From assembly GCF_902833085.1 (NCBI RefSeq), contig NZ_CADFEB010000005.1:558001-622000 (forward strand): 64,000 nt of DNA. The letters are read 5' to 3'. The notes beneath the pieces are model-generated. The model was not told the origin of the DNA, ran no database searches, and saw only the letters and a program-made list of their open reading frames with translations. Below are positions 30,471 through 39,203 of the stretch, one piece after another (position 1 is the first letter of the stretch; each line of letters opens with the position of its first letter). The position numbers and the translations under genes were made by a program. The stretch is from Burkholderia ubonensis. Its GTDB lineage: Bacteria; Pseudomonadota; Gammaproteobacteria; Burkholderiales; Burkholderiaceae.

Positions 30471-32345
30471 TCAGTTGCCCGGCTTGATCCACCAGGTCGA
30501 CACGACCCAGTCCTCCGCCGAATAGTACAGCGGCAGCGTCTGCGGATAGGCGAGCGTGCGCTTGTATGCGACCCGGTGCGTCGTGCTGTACCACTGCGGA
30601 ATCGCGTAGTAGCCGTGCATCAGCACGCGGTCGAGCGCATGCGTCGCGTCGAGCAGCTGCTCGCGGGTCTCGGCTGCGCCGAGCGCCGCGAGCAGCGCGT
30701 CGACGGCCGGCGACTTGAGCCCGATCACATTGGACGAGCCCGGTTCGTCCGCGAACCGGCTGCCGTAGCGCGCCAGCTGCTCGGGACCTGGCACCTGCAC
30801 CCCGAGGTAGCGGATCGTCGTCATGTCGTAGTCGAATGCGTCGAGACGCTTCTGCAGCAGCGCGAAATCGGCTGTGCGAAACCGCGCATCGATGCCAAGC
30901 TTCGCGAGATTGCGCTGATAGGCGGCCACGACCGGCGCGAACGGCGAACCCGCATCGTCGAGAATCTCGAAGGTGAAAGGCTCACCCTTCGCGTTGCGCA
31001 GCGCGCCGTCGCGATACGTCCACCCGGCCGCGGCGAGCAGCGCGCGCGCCTTCAGCAGGTTCGCGCGCAGCGAACCGGGCGGGTTCGTGTTCGGCTGCGC
31101 GACCATTGGACCGAACACCGCCGGGTCGAGCTGCGCGCGCAGCGGCTCGAGCAGCTTGAGCTCGCCCGGGCCCGGCGTGCCGGTCGCCTGCAGGTCGGTG
31201 TCGGCGAAATAGCTGTCGAGGCGCGTGTAGCCGCCGTAGAACAGCTGGCGGTTCAGCCATTCGAAGTCGAGCGCGAGGTCGAGTGCCTGGCGCACCCGCA
31301 CGTCGCGGAACTGCGGCCGCCGCAGGTTCATCATGAAGCCCTGCATGCCTGCGCCGTTGTGCTGCCGGAACTCACGCTTGATCAGCTCGCCGCTGTCGAA
31401 GCGCTTGCCGACGTCGTGACGCACCCAGTTGCGTGCGATGTTCTCGACGAGCACGTCGTATTCGCCGGCCTTGAATGCCTCGAGCCGCGCGACGCCGTCG
31501 CCGTACAGCTTGTAGACGATCCGCTCGAAGTTGTTGGTGCCCACCCGCACCGGCAGGTCAGCGCCCCAGTATGCGGGGTTGCGCCGGTATGAAATGTTGC
31601 GCCCGTTGTCGTAGCGCTCGATCAGGTACGGCCCGCTGCCGATCGGCTGCTCGAACGCGAGCTGGTCGAACGGGATGCGCGTGCCGTCCGCGCGCAGCCC
31701 CCACTTGCGCGAGAACACCTGCACTCCGGCCGCGATCAGCGGCAACTCGCGGTTGCGCCGGCGGAACTCGAAACGCACCGTGGCCACATCGACGATCACC
31801 GCGCGCGCGATGTCCGCGAAATACGCGGCGTACTGCGGCGCGGCCTGCTTGCTCGTCAGCGTGTCGAACGAATACTTGACGTCGGCGGCCGTCACCGGGT
31901 CGCCATTCGAGAAGCGCGCGCGCGGGTTCAGGTGGAACGTGACCGACAGGCCGTCCGGCGCGACCGCAATGTCGTCGGCGAGCAGGCCGTACATGGACGC
32001 CGGCTCGTCCGAGCTGCCGGTCGCCAGGCTTTCGATCAGCATCTCGATGCCGGGCGCGGCGTTGCCGCGCATCGTAAACGGGTTGAACTTGTCGAACGAC
32101 GTCAGCCGGGACGGGTTCGCGAGCACGAGCGTGCCGCCCTTCGGCGCATCCGGATTCACATAGTCGAAATGCGCGAAGCCCGGCGGATATTTCGGCTCGC
32201 CGTACTGGGCGATCGCGTGGGCGGCATGCGCGGCGCTCGCGGCGAGCACGGCCTGCATCAGCAGCGCCGCCGCGGCGCGGCCGGCAACCCGCACCACGCC
32301 GGAGCGGGCGCGCGTGGCGGCGGTCCGGGGCAAACCCTTCGTCAT
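30471..32345 (-). CDS. yejA: Peptide ABC transporter, periplasmic binding protein (YejA type)
   Basis: A 624-residue class C solute-binding protein. It has a signal peptide ending AAHAAHA. The mature part begins IAQYGEPKYPPGFAHFDYVNPDAP with GGTLVLANP, typical of YejA. It is the first gene of yejABEF. In enterobacteria this importer takes up microcin C-like peptides and host-defence peptides; the same may hold here but is inference. Start at ATG 32345; an upstream in-frame ATG at 32375 would bury the signal peptide. Confidence 0.93.
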   Translation of the reverse strand: MTKGLPRTAATRARSGVVRVAGRAAAALLMQAVLAASAAHAAHAIAQYGEPKYPPGFAHFDYVNPDAPKGGTLVLANPSRLTSFDKFNPFTMRGNAAPGIEMLIESLATGSSDEPASMYGLLADDIAVAPDGLSVTFHLNPRARFSNGDPVTAADVKYSFDTLTSKQAAPQYAAYFADIARAVIVDVATVRFEFRRRNRELPLIAAGVQVFSRKWGLRADGTRIPFDQLAFEQPIGSGPYLIERYDNGRNISYRRNPAYWGADLPVRVGTNNFERIVYKLYGDGVARLEAFKAGEYDVLVENIARNWVRHDVGKRFDSGELIKREFRQHNGAGMQGFMMNLRRPQFRDVRVRQALDLALDFEWLNRQLFYGGYTRLDSYFADTDLQATGTPGPGELKLLEPLRAQLDPAVFGPMVAQPNTNPPGSLRANLLKARALLAAAGWTYRDGALRNAKGEPFTFEILDDAGSPFAPVVAAYQRNLAKLGIDARFRTADFALLQKRLDAFDYDMTTIRYLGVQVPGPEQLARYGSRFADEPGSSNVIGLKSPAVDALLAALGAAETREQLLDATHALDRVLMHGYYAIPQWYSTTHRVAYKRTLAYPQTLPLYYSAEDWVVSTWWIKPGN

Positions 32346-32460
32346 AAAGTCCTGTCGATCGATTGAGGGTGGCAACGTCCGCGCATTCTACCCATTCGGA
32401 TCGGTCTGACACCATTCGGCATTTGCCCACGTTTCCGGCACAAGCCGGAAAACAAACAAA

Positions 32461-32490
32461 AACCCCACGCTCTTCGACAAGCGTGGGGTT
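32461..32490 (-). terminator. Terminator downstream of the small secreted-protein gene
   Basis: Stem AACCCCACGCT / AGCGTGGGGTT, followed on the minus strand by a T-rich stretch (TTTGTTTGTTTTCC). Confidence 0.85.
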
Positions 32491-32532
32491 CGTCGGCAGC
32501 CGGAACCGCCCCGGCGGCGGCGCGCCTGCTAA

Positions 32533-32892
32533 TCAGCGCCAGCCGTTATGACGGCCCCGATCGTGATCCCAGTGGCCGCGGTCGTCCCAGCCGCGATGGT
32601 GGCGATACCACTCGTCGCGCCCCCAGTAGCGGCGGCCGTCCCAGTAGCGATCGCCGTGCCAGCCGATCACGATGGCCGGCGCAGGCGCCGCATACACCGG
32701 CGCGCCATACACCGGCGCCGGCTGGTAGACGACCGGCGGCGGAGGCGGCGGCACATACACCGGCGCGGGCGCGACGTAGACCGGCGCCGGCACGCCGACG
32801 TTGATCCCGACATTGACACCCGCCATTGCTGCGCCCGACAGGAGCAACGCCGCGGTACCTGTGATGAGCGACGCAACACGCAAGGTCTTCAT
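32533..32892 (-). CDS. Small secreted Pro/Tyr/Val- and His/Trp/Arg-rich protein
   Basis: 119 residues. A signal peptide (MKTLRVASLITGTAALLLSG, AAMA) is followed by GVNVGINVGVPAP. A repetitive segment with PVYVAPAPVYVPPPPPP and further PVY/APVY units comes next. The C-terminal 40 residues are dominated by Trp, Arg, His, Asp and Tyr (RRYWGRDEWYRHHRG). This layout is common in envelope proteins of Burkholderia annotated as YXWGXW-type or hypothetical. Function is unknown; a cell-surface or periplasmic metal-binding or polymer-contact role is only a guess. Single gene with its own terminator. Confidence 0.8.
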   Translation of the reverse strand: MKTLRVASLITGTAALLLSGAAMAGVNVGINVGVPAPVYVAPAPVYVPPPPPPVVYQPAPVYGAPVYAAPAPAIVIGWHGDRYWDGRRYWGRDEWYRHHRGWDDRGHWDHDRGRHNGWR

Positions 32893-33095
32893 GGATTCCT
32901 CTTCTGGTTGTTTCGTGGGTGATTCGACTATAGCGGCATGCGACGCGCGCGCATATTTCAAGTTTGTAAGAACTGATGCGCGGGATCGCAACCCGAACGG
33001 CGCGCTAACGTCTTGTAACATTCGCGCCCCTGGCGCGTCGGTGCGGCCCGCGCGCAGGCCGCGGGCGGCGGGAATGACAGCGCGCGCGGACGGAC
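32893..33095 (-). promoter_or_regulatory. Upstream region of the secreted-protein gene
   Basis: About 200 bases between the cyo terminator and the gene at 32892. A CTATAGTC block on the minus strand (around 32925) could be a -10. No matching -35, operator or other gene is apparent. Confidence 0.3.
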
Positions 33096-33127
33096 AAAAA
33101 AAAGAGCGGCACATGGCGTGCCGCTCT
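33096..33127 (-). terminator. Terminator of the cyo operon
   Basis: Perfect 10-bp stem AGAGCGGCAC / GTGCCGCTCT with a 5-base loop, followed on the minus strand by eight T residues, 26 bases after the cyoD stop codon. Confidence 0.95.
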
Positions 33128-33152
33128 GCTTGTTTCGGGAACCGCTGCCGCG

Positions 33153-33485
33153 TTACCGCGACATCATGTTCATGCTGACGTTGTGCATCACCCACAGCGT
33201 GCCGACGATCAGGATGGCCGCGGTCAGCACTGTATAGCTGAACGCCATCACGTTCCAGCGCTGCCCCGACGAGCTGTTCATGTGCAGGAAGTACACGAGG
33301 TGCACGACGATCTGCACGAACGCGAGCACCGCGAGCGCGATCAGCGACGCATGCGGCGACAGCACGCCGCCGAGCACGAGACCGAACGACGCGGCCGTGA
33401 GCAGCACCGACAGGATGAAGCCGGCGATGTAGCCGCCGACGCTGCCGTGCCCTTCTTCGAGTTGAGACGAATGCGAATGGGCCAT
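33153..33485 (-). CDS. cyoD: Cytochrome bo3 ubiquinol oxidase subunit IV
   Basis: 110 residues with three predicted membrane helices (GGYIAGFILSVLLTAASFGL; LIALAVLAFVQIVVHLVYFL; VLTAAILIVGTLWVM). The His-rich start and VQIVVHLVYFLHMN are typical of CyoD. It is a small accessory subunit of the proton-pumping quinol oxidase. Last gene of the operon, directly after cyoC. No cyoE (heme O synthase) follows, since a terminator closes the operon. Confidence 0.95.
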   Translation of the reverse strand: MAHSHSSQLEEGHGSVGGYIAGFILSVLLTAASFGLVLGGVLSPHASLIALAVLAFVQIVVHLVYFLHMNSSSGQRWNVMAFSYTVLTAAILIVGTLWVMHNVSMNMMSR

Positions 33486-34100
33486 TTAGATCACGCTCGC
33501 AAGATAGACAAAGGAAAACACGCAGATCCACACGATGTCGAGGAAGTGCCAGAACAGGCTCAGGCACGTCAGGCGCCGGATGTCGCGCTCGGTCAGCTCG
33601 CGACCGAACGCGATCTGCGCGGCCAGCACGATCATCCATACGAGACCGGCGCTCACGTGCAGCCCGTGCGTGCCGACCAGCGTGAAGAACGCCGACAGGA
33701 ACGCGCTGCGCTGCGGGCCCGCGCCTTCCGCGATCAGGTGCGAGAACTCGCGCAGCTCCATCGCGAGAAACGCCGCGCCGAGCACGAACGTCACCGCGAG
33801 CCAGACCAGCGTCGCACCGCGCTTGCCGCGGTGCGCGCCGAGCATCGCGAAACCGTACGTGATGCTGGAGAGCAGCAGCGCGGCGGTCTCGACCGCGACG
33901 CCCGGAATGTCGAACAGGTCCTTCGCGGTCGGGCCGCCGGCGTACTGGTTGCCGAGCACCGCGAAGGTCGCGAACAGCGCCGCGAAGATCACGCAGTCGG
34001 TCATCAGGTACAGCCAGAAGCCGAACACCGAATGCGACGGCGGATGGTCGTGGTCGTCGGCGTGGCCGACCAGGTTTGCGCTCAAGGTTTTCTGCAACAT
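33486..34100 (-). CDS. cyoC: Cytochrome bo3 ubiquinol oxidase subunit III
   Basis: 204 residues with five membrane helices. FGFWLYLMTDCVIFAALFA and GTHGLHVSAGLVWM are conserved subunit III segments, and HFLDIVWICVFSFVYL forms the C-terminus. Its ATG shares one base with the TGA of cyoB, so translation is coupled. Confidence 0.96.
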   Translation of the reverse strand: MLQKTLSANLVGHADDHDHPPSHSVFGFWLYLMTDCVIFAALFATFAVLGNQYAGGPTAKDLFDIPGVAVETAALLLSSITYGFAMLGAHRGKRGATLVWLAVTFVLGAAFLAMELREFSHLIAEGAGPQRSAFLSAFFTLVGTHGLHVSAGLVWMIVLAAQIAFGRELTERDIRRLTCLSLFWHFLDIVWICVFSFVYLASVI

Positions 34101-36109
34101 CAGTTGGCCTCCAGTTCCACGTCGTCGACGCGCGGCGCAGTCGCGCGCGCAGCGTGTCGCGGCTCCTCGATTCGCCGCACCGTGGAAGCGGGAATGTAAT
34201 AACCGTCGTTATTGCGCGAGCTGTAGATCACCAGCGTCGCGACGATGCCGGCCAGCCCGCCGATCGCGAGCCACCAGATGTGCCATACGAGCGCGAAGCC
34301 GAGCAGCAGGCTGAACACGCCGACGAACAGGCCGGCGCTCGTATTCGACGGCATGTGGATGTCGCGGTACGCCGCGCTCTTGCCCTGCCCTTCGCCGCGC
34401 GCCTTCATGTCGGCGAATGCGTCGAGCGTGCGCACCTGCGGGATCGTCGCGAAGTTGTACGCCGGCGGCGGCGACGTCGTCGCCCATTCCAGCGTGCGGC
34501 CGCCCCACGGGTCGCCCGTCGTGTCGCGGGATTGCGGCAGGTTGCGGTTGCGGATGCTGACCACGAGCTGCAGCAGCTGGCACGCGATGCCGATCGCGAT
34601 CAGCACGGCGCCGAACGCGGCAACGAGCAGCCACGGATGCCACGCCGGGTTGTCGTAATGGTTCAGGCGGCGCGTCATGCCCATGAAGCCGAGCACGTAC
34701 AGCGGCACGAATGCGACGTAGAAGCCGACCTGCCAGAACCAGAACGCGGCCTTGCCGAGCTTCTCGTTCAGCTTGAAGCCGAACGCCTTCGGGAACCAGT
34801 AGTTGAAGCCCGCGAGATAGCCGAACAGCACGCCGCCGATGATCACGTTGTGGAAGTGCGCGATCAGGAACAGGCTGTTGTGCAGCACGAAGTCCGCGCC
34901 GGGGATCGCCATCATCACGCCGGTCATCCCGCCGAGCGTGAACGTGACCATGAAGCCGATCGTCCACAGCACCGGCGTCGAGAATTCGATCCGGCCGCGA
35001 TACATCGTAAACAGCCAGTTGAACACCTTCACGCCGGTCGGGATCGCGATGATCATCGTCATGATGCCGAAGAACGCGTTGACGTTCGCGCCCGAGCCCA
35101 TCGTGAAGAAGTGATGCAGCCACACGAGGAACGACAGCACCATGATCGCGCAGGTCGCGTACACCATCGTCTTGTAGCCGAACAGCGGCTTCTTCGCGAA
35201 CGTCGCGATGACTTCCGAGAAGATCCCGAACGCCGGCAGGATCAGGATGTACACCTCCGGATGCCCCCACGCCCAGATCAGGTTCAGGTACAGCATCGCG
35301 TTGCCGCCGGCTTCGTTCGTGAAGAAGTGCATGCCGAGGTAGCGGTCGAGGCCGAGCAGCGCGAGCGTCGCGGTCAGGATCGGGAACGACGCCATGATCA
35401 GCACGTTCGTGCACAGCACGGTCCACGTGAACACCGGCATCTTCATCAGCGACATGCCCGGCGCGCGCATCTTGATGATCGTCACGAAGAAGTTGACGCC
35501 CGTCAGCAGCGTGCCGACGCCGGAAATCTGCAGCGCCCACAGGTAGTAGTCGACCCCCACGCCCGGGCTGTACTGCAGCTCGGACAGCGGCGGATACGCG
35601 AGCCAGCCCGTCTGCGCGAACTCGCCGATCACGAGCGAGATGTTGATCAGGATCGCGCTGACCGCCGTCATCCAGAAGGAGAGCGAGTTGATGAACGGGA
35701 ACGCGACGTCGCGCGCGCCGATCTGCAGCGGCACGATCAGGTTCATCAGGCCGACCATGAACACCATCGCCATGAAGAAGATCATGATCACGCCGTGCGC
35801 GGTGAAGATCTGGTCGTAGTGATGCGGCGGCAGGAAGCCGGGCGCGTTGTACGAAAGCGCGAGCTGCAGGCGCATCATGATCGCGTCCGCGAAGCCGCGC
35901 AGCAGCATGATGAATGCGACGATGATGTACATCACGCCGATCTTCTTGTGATCGACCGACGTGAGCCATTCGCTCCACAGCCATTTCCACCGGCCGGTGA
36001 TCGTCAGTGCGGCGAGTATGCCCAGCACGACGAGCCCCATGAAGGCGCCCGCCCCCATGATGATGGGCTGATCGAACGGGATCGCCGAAAGTGTCAGTTT
36101 GCCGAACAT
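34100..36109 (-). CDS. cyoB: Cytochrome bo3 ubiquinol oxidase subunit I
   Basis: 669 residues, the catalytic heme-copper subunit that holds low-spin heme b and the heme o/CuB centre. The CuB/His-Tyr motif is [17 protein letters not shown], the His-His pair is in [10 protein letters not shown], and the last heme ligands are in [31 protein letters not shown] covers the K-channel region. Length matches E. coli CyoB (663). Four bases separate it from cyoA. Confidence 0.97.
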   Translation of the reverse strand: MFGKLTLSAIPFDQPIIMGAGAFMGLVVLGILAALTITGRWKWLWSEWLTSVDHKKIGVMYIIVAFIMLLRGFADAIMMRLQLALSYNAPGFLPPHHYDQIFTAHGVIMIFFMAMVFMVGLMNLIVPLQIGARDVAFPFINSLSFWMTAVSAILINISLVIGEFAQTGWLAYPPLSELQYSPGVGVDYYLWALQISGVGTLLTGVNFFVTIIKMRAPGMSLMKMPVFTWTVLCTNVLIMASFPILTATLALLGLDRYLGMHFFTNEAGGNAMLYLNLIWAWGHPEVYILILPAFGIFSEVIATFAKKPLFGYKTMVYATCAIMVLSFLVWLHHFFTMGSGANVNAFFGIMTMIIAIPTGVKVFNWLFTMYRGRIEFSTPVLWTIGFMVTFTLGGMTGVMMAIPGADFVLHNSLFLIAHFHNVIIGGVLFGYLAGFNYWFPKAFGFKLNEKLGKAAFWFWQVGFYVAFVPLYVLGFMGMTRRLNHYDNPAWHPWLLVAAFGAVLIAIGIACQLLQLVVSIRNRNLPQSRDTTGDPWGGRTLEWATTSPPPAYNFATIPQVRTLDAFADMKARGEGQGKSAAYRDIHMPSNTSAGLFVGVFSLLLGFALVWHIWWLAIGGLAGIVATLVIYSSRNNDGYYIPASTVRRIEEPRHAARATAPRVDDVELEAN

Positions 36110-36112
36110 GCG

Positions 36113-37000
36113 TTACCCCTTCGTGCCGCAGGCGGCGTCCTTCAGGTCGAGGACGTGGCCATCGTTGTATTTCGCGATGATGTTGTGGAACAGCTTCGGA
36201 TCGACCGACGAGAAGTAGCGCACCGGCGCCTTCTCGCTCGGCTGCGCGACCGTGCCGTACACGGCCATGTCGAGCCGGTCGGACGACGCCCTCACCTTCC
36301 GCACCCATGCATCGAACTGCTCGCGCGGCTCGGCGAGCGTGCGGAACTTCATGTCGGAGAAGCCGCGGCCGCTGAAGTTGGCCGACGTGCCCGCGTAATC
36401 GCCCGCTTCATCGGCGATCAGGTGCAGGCGCGTCTGCATGCCGGCCATCGCATAGACCTGGCCGCCGAGCTGCGGGATGAAGAACGAGTTCATCACCGAG
36501 TCCGACGTGATGCGGAAATTCACCGGCGTACCCACGGGAATCGCGAGCTGGTTGACCGACGCAATGCCGAGCTCCGGATAGATGAACAGCCACTTCCAGT
36601 CGAGCGCGACGACTTCGACGTCGATCGGCTTGACCGACGACTCGAGCGGCTTGTACGGGTCGAGCTCGTGGGTGGTCTTCCACGTGAGGATGCCGAGAAA
36701 CAGGATGATCAGCGTCGGCACCGTCCAGATCACGACCTCGATCGCGGTCGAATGCGACCAGTCCGGCGCATACGTCGCGTTGCGGTTCGACGCGCGATAG
36801 CGCCACGCGAAGTACAGCGTCAGCAGGATCACCGGCACGACGACGATCAGCATCGCCCACGTCGACGTCGCGATCAGCGCTTTCTCGGCGGCGCCGATGC
36901 TGCCTTTCGGATTCAGCACGTCGAGGTTGCAGCCGGACAAACTCAAGGTTACGGCGAGCGGCAGCAGTCTCGACGCGCCTTTCAAAGCCTTTCTTTTCAT
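36113..37000 (-). CDS. cyoA: Cytochrome bo3 ubiquinol oxidase subunit II
   Basis: A 295-residue lipoprotein. Its signal ends LSLSGCNLDVLNPKG, so the mature N-terminus is lipidated Cys. Two membrane helices precede a cupredoxin domain (VVALDWKWLFIYPE). The CuA ligands found in cytochrome c oxidases are absent, as expected for a quinol oxidase. ATG at 37000 was chosen for the signal peptide. First gene of cyoABCD. Confidence 0.96.
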   Translation of the reverse strand: MKRKALKGASRLLPLAVTLSLSGCNLDVLNPKGSIGAAEKALIATSTWAMLIVVVPVILLTLYFAWRYRASNRNATYAPDWSHSTAIEVVIWTVPTLIILFLGILTWKTTHELDPYKPLESSVKPIDVEVVALDWKWLFIYPELGIASVNQLAIPVGTPVNFRITSDSVMNSFFIPQLGGQVYAMAGMQTRLHLIADEAGDYAGTSANFSGRGFSDMKFRTLAEPREQFDAWVRKVRASSDRLDMAVYGTVAQPSEKAPVRYFSSVDPKLFHNIIAKYNDGHVLDLKDAACGTKG

Positions 37001-37084
37001 TACACAGCCTGGTTGTCTATGAATCCATCCACGCCCGATGCGCATTCGATCCACGAAAGTGGCCGCATCTTACGGCGACTGGAT

Positions 37085-37098
37085 TTGCTGAAAATCAA
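37085..37098 (-). promoter_or_regulatory. Possible ANR/FNR-type site upstream of cyoA
   Basis: Minus-strand TTGATTTTCAGCAA lies 85 bases upstream of the cyoA ATG. It matches the TTGAT-N4-ATCAA consensus in nine of ten defined positions (AGCAA instead of ATCAA). The position near a promoter would fit oxygen control of the quinol oxidase. Confidence 0.4.
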
Positions 37099-37201
37099 CA
37101 AATGCGACAAATGATCGTTGCAGAATTTGCTGTGTGTCAGATTGTCGCGGGGCTGCGACGCATGCGCGCAAGCAGCACCCTGCACACGGGCGTCGCGGCG
37201 A

Positions 37202-38731
37202 TCAGCCGTGCACCGACGCCACGAACGAAGACTGCGCCGGCGCCGTGCCGTCCCCGTCCGGCACCTTCGATTGGCCGGCCTCGTCGATCAGGCGCGCGAC
37301 CGTCGGATCGATCGCGTCGGTGAACGGCTTCGGATCGACGCCGACCATCAGCACGATCAGCGCGAGCGACGCGAACACCACGATCTCGCGGCGGTTCAGG
37401 TCGACGAGCTGCGCGATGCGCGGGCTCGCGACCTTGCCGAATACGACCCGCTTGAGCATCCACAGCGTGTACGACGCGCTCAGAATCAGCGTCAGCGCCG
37501 CCAGCGCGCCGATCCAGAAGTTGAAGCGGATCGCGCCCATGATGATCATGAATTCGCCGACGAACCCCGACGTGCCGGGCAGCCCCACGTTCGCCATCGA
37601 GAACAGCAGCGCGAACGCCGCGAAGCGCGGCATCACGTTCGCGACGCCGCCGTATTCGGCGATCGCGCGGGTGTTCGTACGGTCGGACAGCACGCTCACG
37701 CAGAGCAGCATCGCGCCCGCGACGAAGCCGTACGACACGAGCTGCACGATCGCGCCTTCGACGCCGATCCGGTTGAACAGGAACAGCCCGAGCGTGACGA
37801 GCCCCATGTGCGCGACCGTCGAATACGCGAGCAGCTTGCCGAGATCGGTTTGCGCGAGCGCGAGCAGGCTCGCGTAGATGATCGCGAACAGCGACAGCGC
37901 GATCACGGCCGGCGCGAAGAAATGGCTCGCGTCCGGCGTGATCGGCAGCGCGAAGCGCAGGAAGCCGTAGCCGCCGAGCTTCAGCATGCCGAGCATCAGC
38001 GCGGCGCCGGTCGGGCCGTCCGAGTAGACGTCGCGCAGCCACGTATGAACCGGCCACATCGGCACCTTGACCGCGAAGGCCGCGAAGAAGCCGAGGAACA
38101 CCAGCAGCTGCGGCGCAAAGCCGAGCTGCAGCGTGCGCCACACGCTCATGTCGAACGTGTGCGACTTCGCGTACAGGTACAGCATCGCCATCAGCAGCAG
38201 CAGCGAGCCCGCGAGCGAGATGAAGAAGAACTTCACCGCCGCATGCACGCGGTTTTCGCGGCCCCACGTGCCGATCAGCAGGTAGAGCGGGATCAGCGTC
38301 GCTTCGAAGAAGATGAAGAACAGCAGGCCGTCCTGCGCCGTGAACACGCCCACCATCAGTCCCGACAGGATCAGGAACGACGCGAGGTATTGCGCGACGC
38401 GCACCGTGACGGACTCCCATGACGCGACGACGATCACGAACGTCGTGAAGGCGGTCAGCACGACGAGCCATAGCGACGCGCCGTCGATCCCGAGGCGCCA
38501 GCCCGCACCGAATGCCGCGAGCCAGTCGCGGTGCTCGACGAACTGCATCGCGGCCGAATGCGTGTCGAAGCCCGCGACCAGCGGCACGACGGTCGCGAGC
38601 CCGGCGAGCGCGCCGGCGAGCGCGATCAGCCGCGTGCGGCGCGGATGACGGTCGGAACCGGCGCGCAGCAGGAACGCGCCGAACAGGATCGGAACCCAGA
38701 TGGCCAGGCTCAGAATGGGAAAAGCTTGCAT
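37202..38731 (-). CDS. Stand-alone NuoM-like (complex I antiporter subunit) protein
   Basis: 509 residues with about 14 membrane helices and the proton-conducting core of NuoM/Mrp-type antiporters. The TM5 glutamate is in FFIFFEATLIPLYLLIG and the TM7 lysine in FAVKVPMWPVHTWL. The loop after it reads LRDVYSDGPTGAALML, where canonical NuoM has a form like PDAHTEAPTAGSVIL, so this is a divergent branch. No other nuo, mrp or DUF2309 gene is nearby. It lies upstream of, and on the same strand as, cyoABCD. It may work as a separate ion-translocating module or supply a paralogous complex I subunit. Confidence 0.85.
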   Translation of the reverse strand: MQAFPILSLAIWVPILFGAFLLRAGSDRHPRRTRLIALAGALAGLATVVPLVAGFDTHSAAMQFVEHRDWLAAFGAGWRLGIDGASLWLVVLTAFTTFVIVVASWESVTVRVAQYLASFLILSGLMVGVFTAQDGLLFFIFFEATLIPLYLLIGTWGRENRVHAAVKFFFISLAGSLLLLMAMLYLYAKSHTFDMSVWRTLQLGFAPQLLVFLGFFAAFAVKVPMWPVHTWLRDVYSDGPTGAALMLGMLKLGGYGFLRFALPITPDASHFFAPAVIALSLFAIIYASLLALAQTDLGKLLAYSTVAHMGLVTLGLFLFNRIGVEGAIVQLVSYGFVAGAMLLCVSVLSDRTNTRAIAEYGGVANVMPRFAAFALLFSMANVGLPGTSGFVGEFMIIMGAIRFNFWIGALAALTLILSASYTLWMLKRVVFGKVASPRIAQLVDLNRREIVVFASLALIVLMVGVDPKPFTDAIDPTVARLIDEAGQSKVPDGDGTAPAQSSFVASVHG

Positions 38732-38862
38732 GTCGGTAAAGCCCTGAGAGTGTCGCGCGCTGGATCGGGGACAGGCGCGACGAAAGGAACGAAATAGACT
38801 TGAAAGGTATATTTCGTGGATCACCGGTGTCGGGCAAATGTAAAGCGGCATCCTACGAAAGC

Positions 38863-38876
38863 TTGATGCCGGTCAA
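38863..38876 (-). promoter_or_regulatory. ANR/FNR-type box upstream of the NuoM-like gene
   Basis: TTGATGCCGGTCAA is a symmetric TTGAT-N4-(A/G)TCAA site centred about 138 bases before the start codon. It agrees with the FNR-family consensus apart from G in place of A at one position. Confidence 0.6.
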
Positions 38877-39203
38877 GCGCAGCCGGGTTAACCAGCATAA
38901 AGCGGTTGATTATTTTTTGCAGCGCAGCAAGCATGCGCCGCAAATGCCTGCGTCAAATCGTTGATTTTCTTGTATTTATTTTGTGCGAAGCAGCAACGGC
39001 AAGGCACTCGATCATGGCCTGGATACGACATTTTTGAGACGGGGAGTCGTCAGCGTATCCGGCAGATTGCGCCTGGTGAAATTCAGCGCATCAGAATTCG
39101 GACATCATTTTCTTACATCGATATTTTCATTTTTATTACGGATTAGCCGAACGGAAGGTTCATTTCGTCGCATTCATTCCCGCCTGCGCCGGTTGCCACG
39201 CGG
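38877..39203. other. Intergenic region without recognised gene
   Basis: About 330 AT-enriched bases between the NuoM-like gene's upstream region and the end of the FecCD permease gene. Short open frames here have no ribosome site or family resemblance. It contains several poly-T/A stretches; no terminator with a clear stem was found. Confidence 0.4.

Noticed and set aside
28413-31592. 1059-codon frame antisense to yejABE
   Set aside because: Composition is that of a GC-rich antisense frame; the yej genes on the other strand are fully supported.
34076-37114. 1012-codon frame antisense to cyoABC
   Set aside because: Shadow of the cyo genes; His/Arg/Asp-rich with no fold signature.
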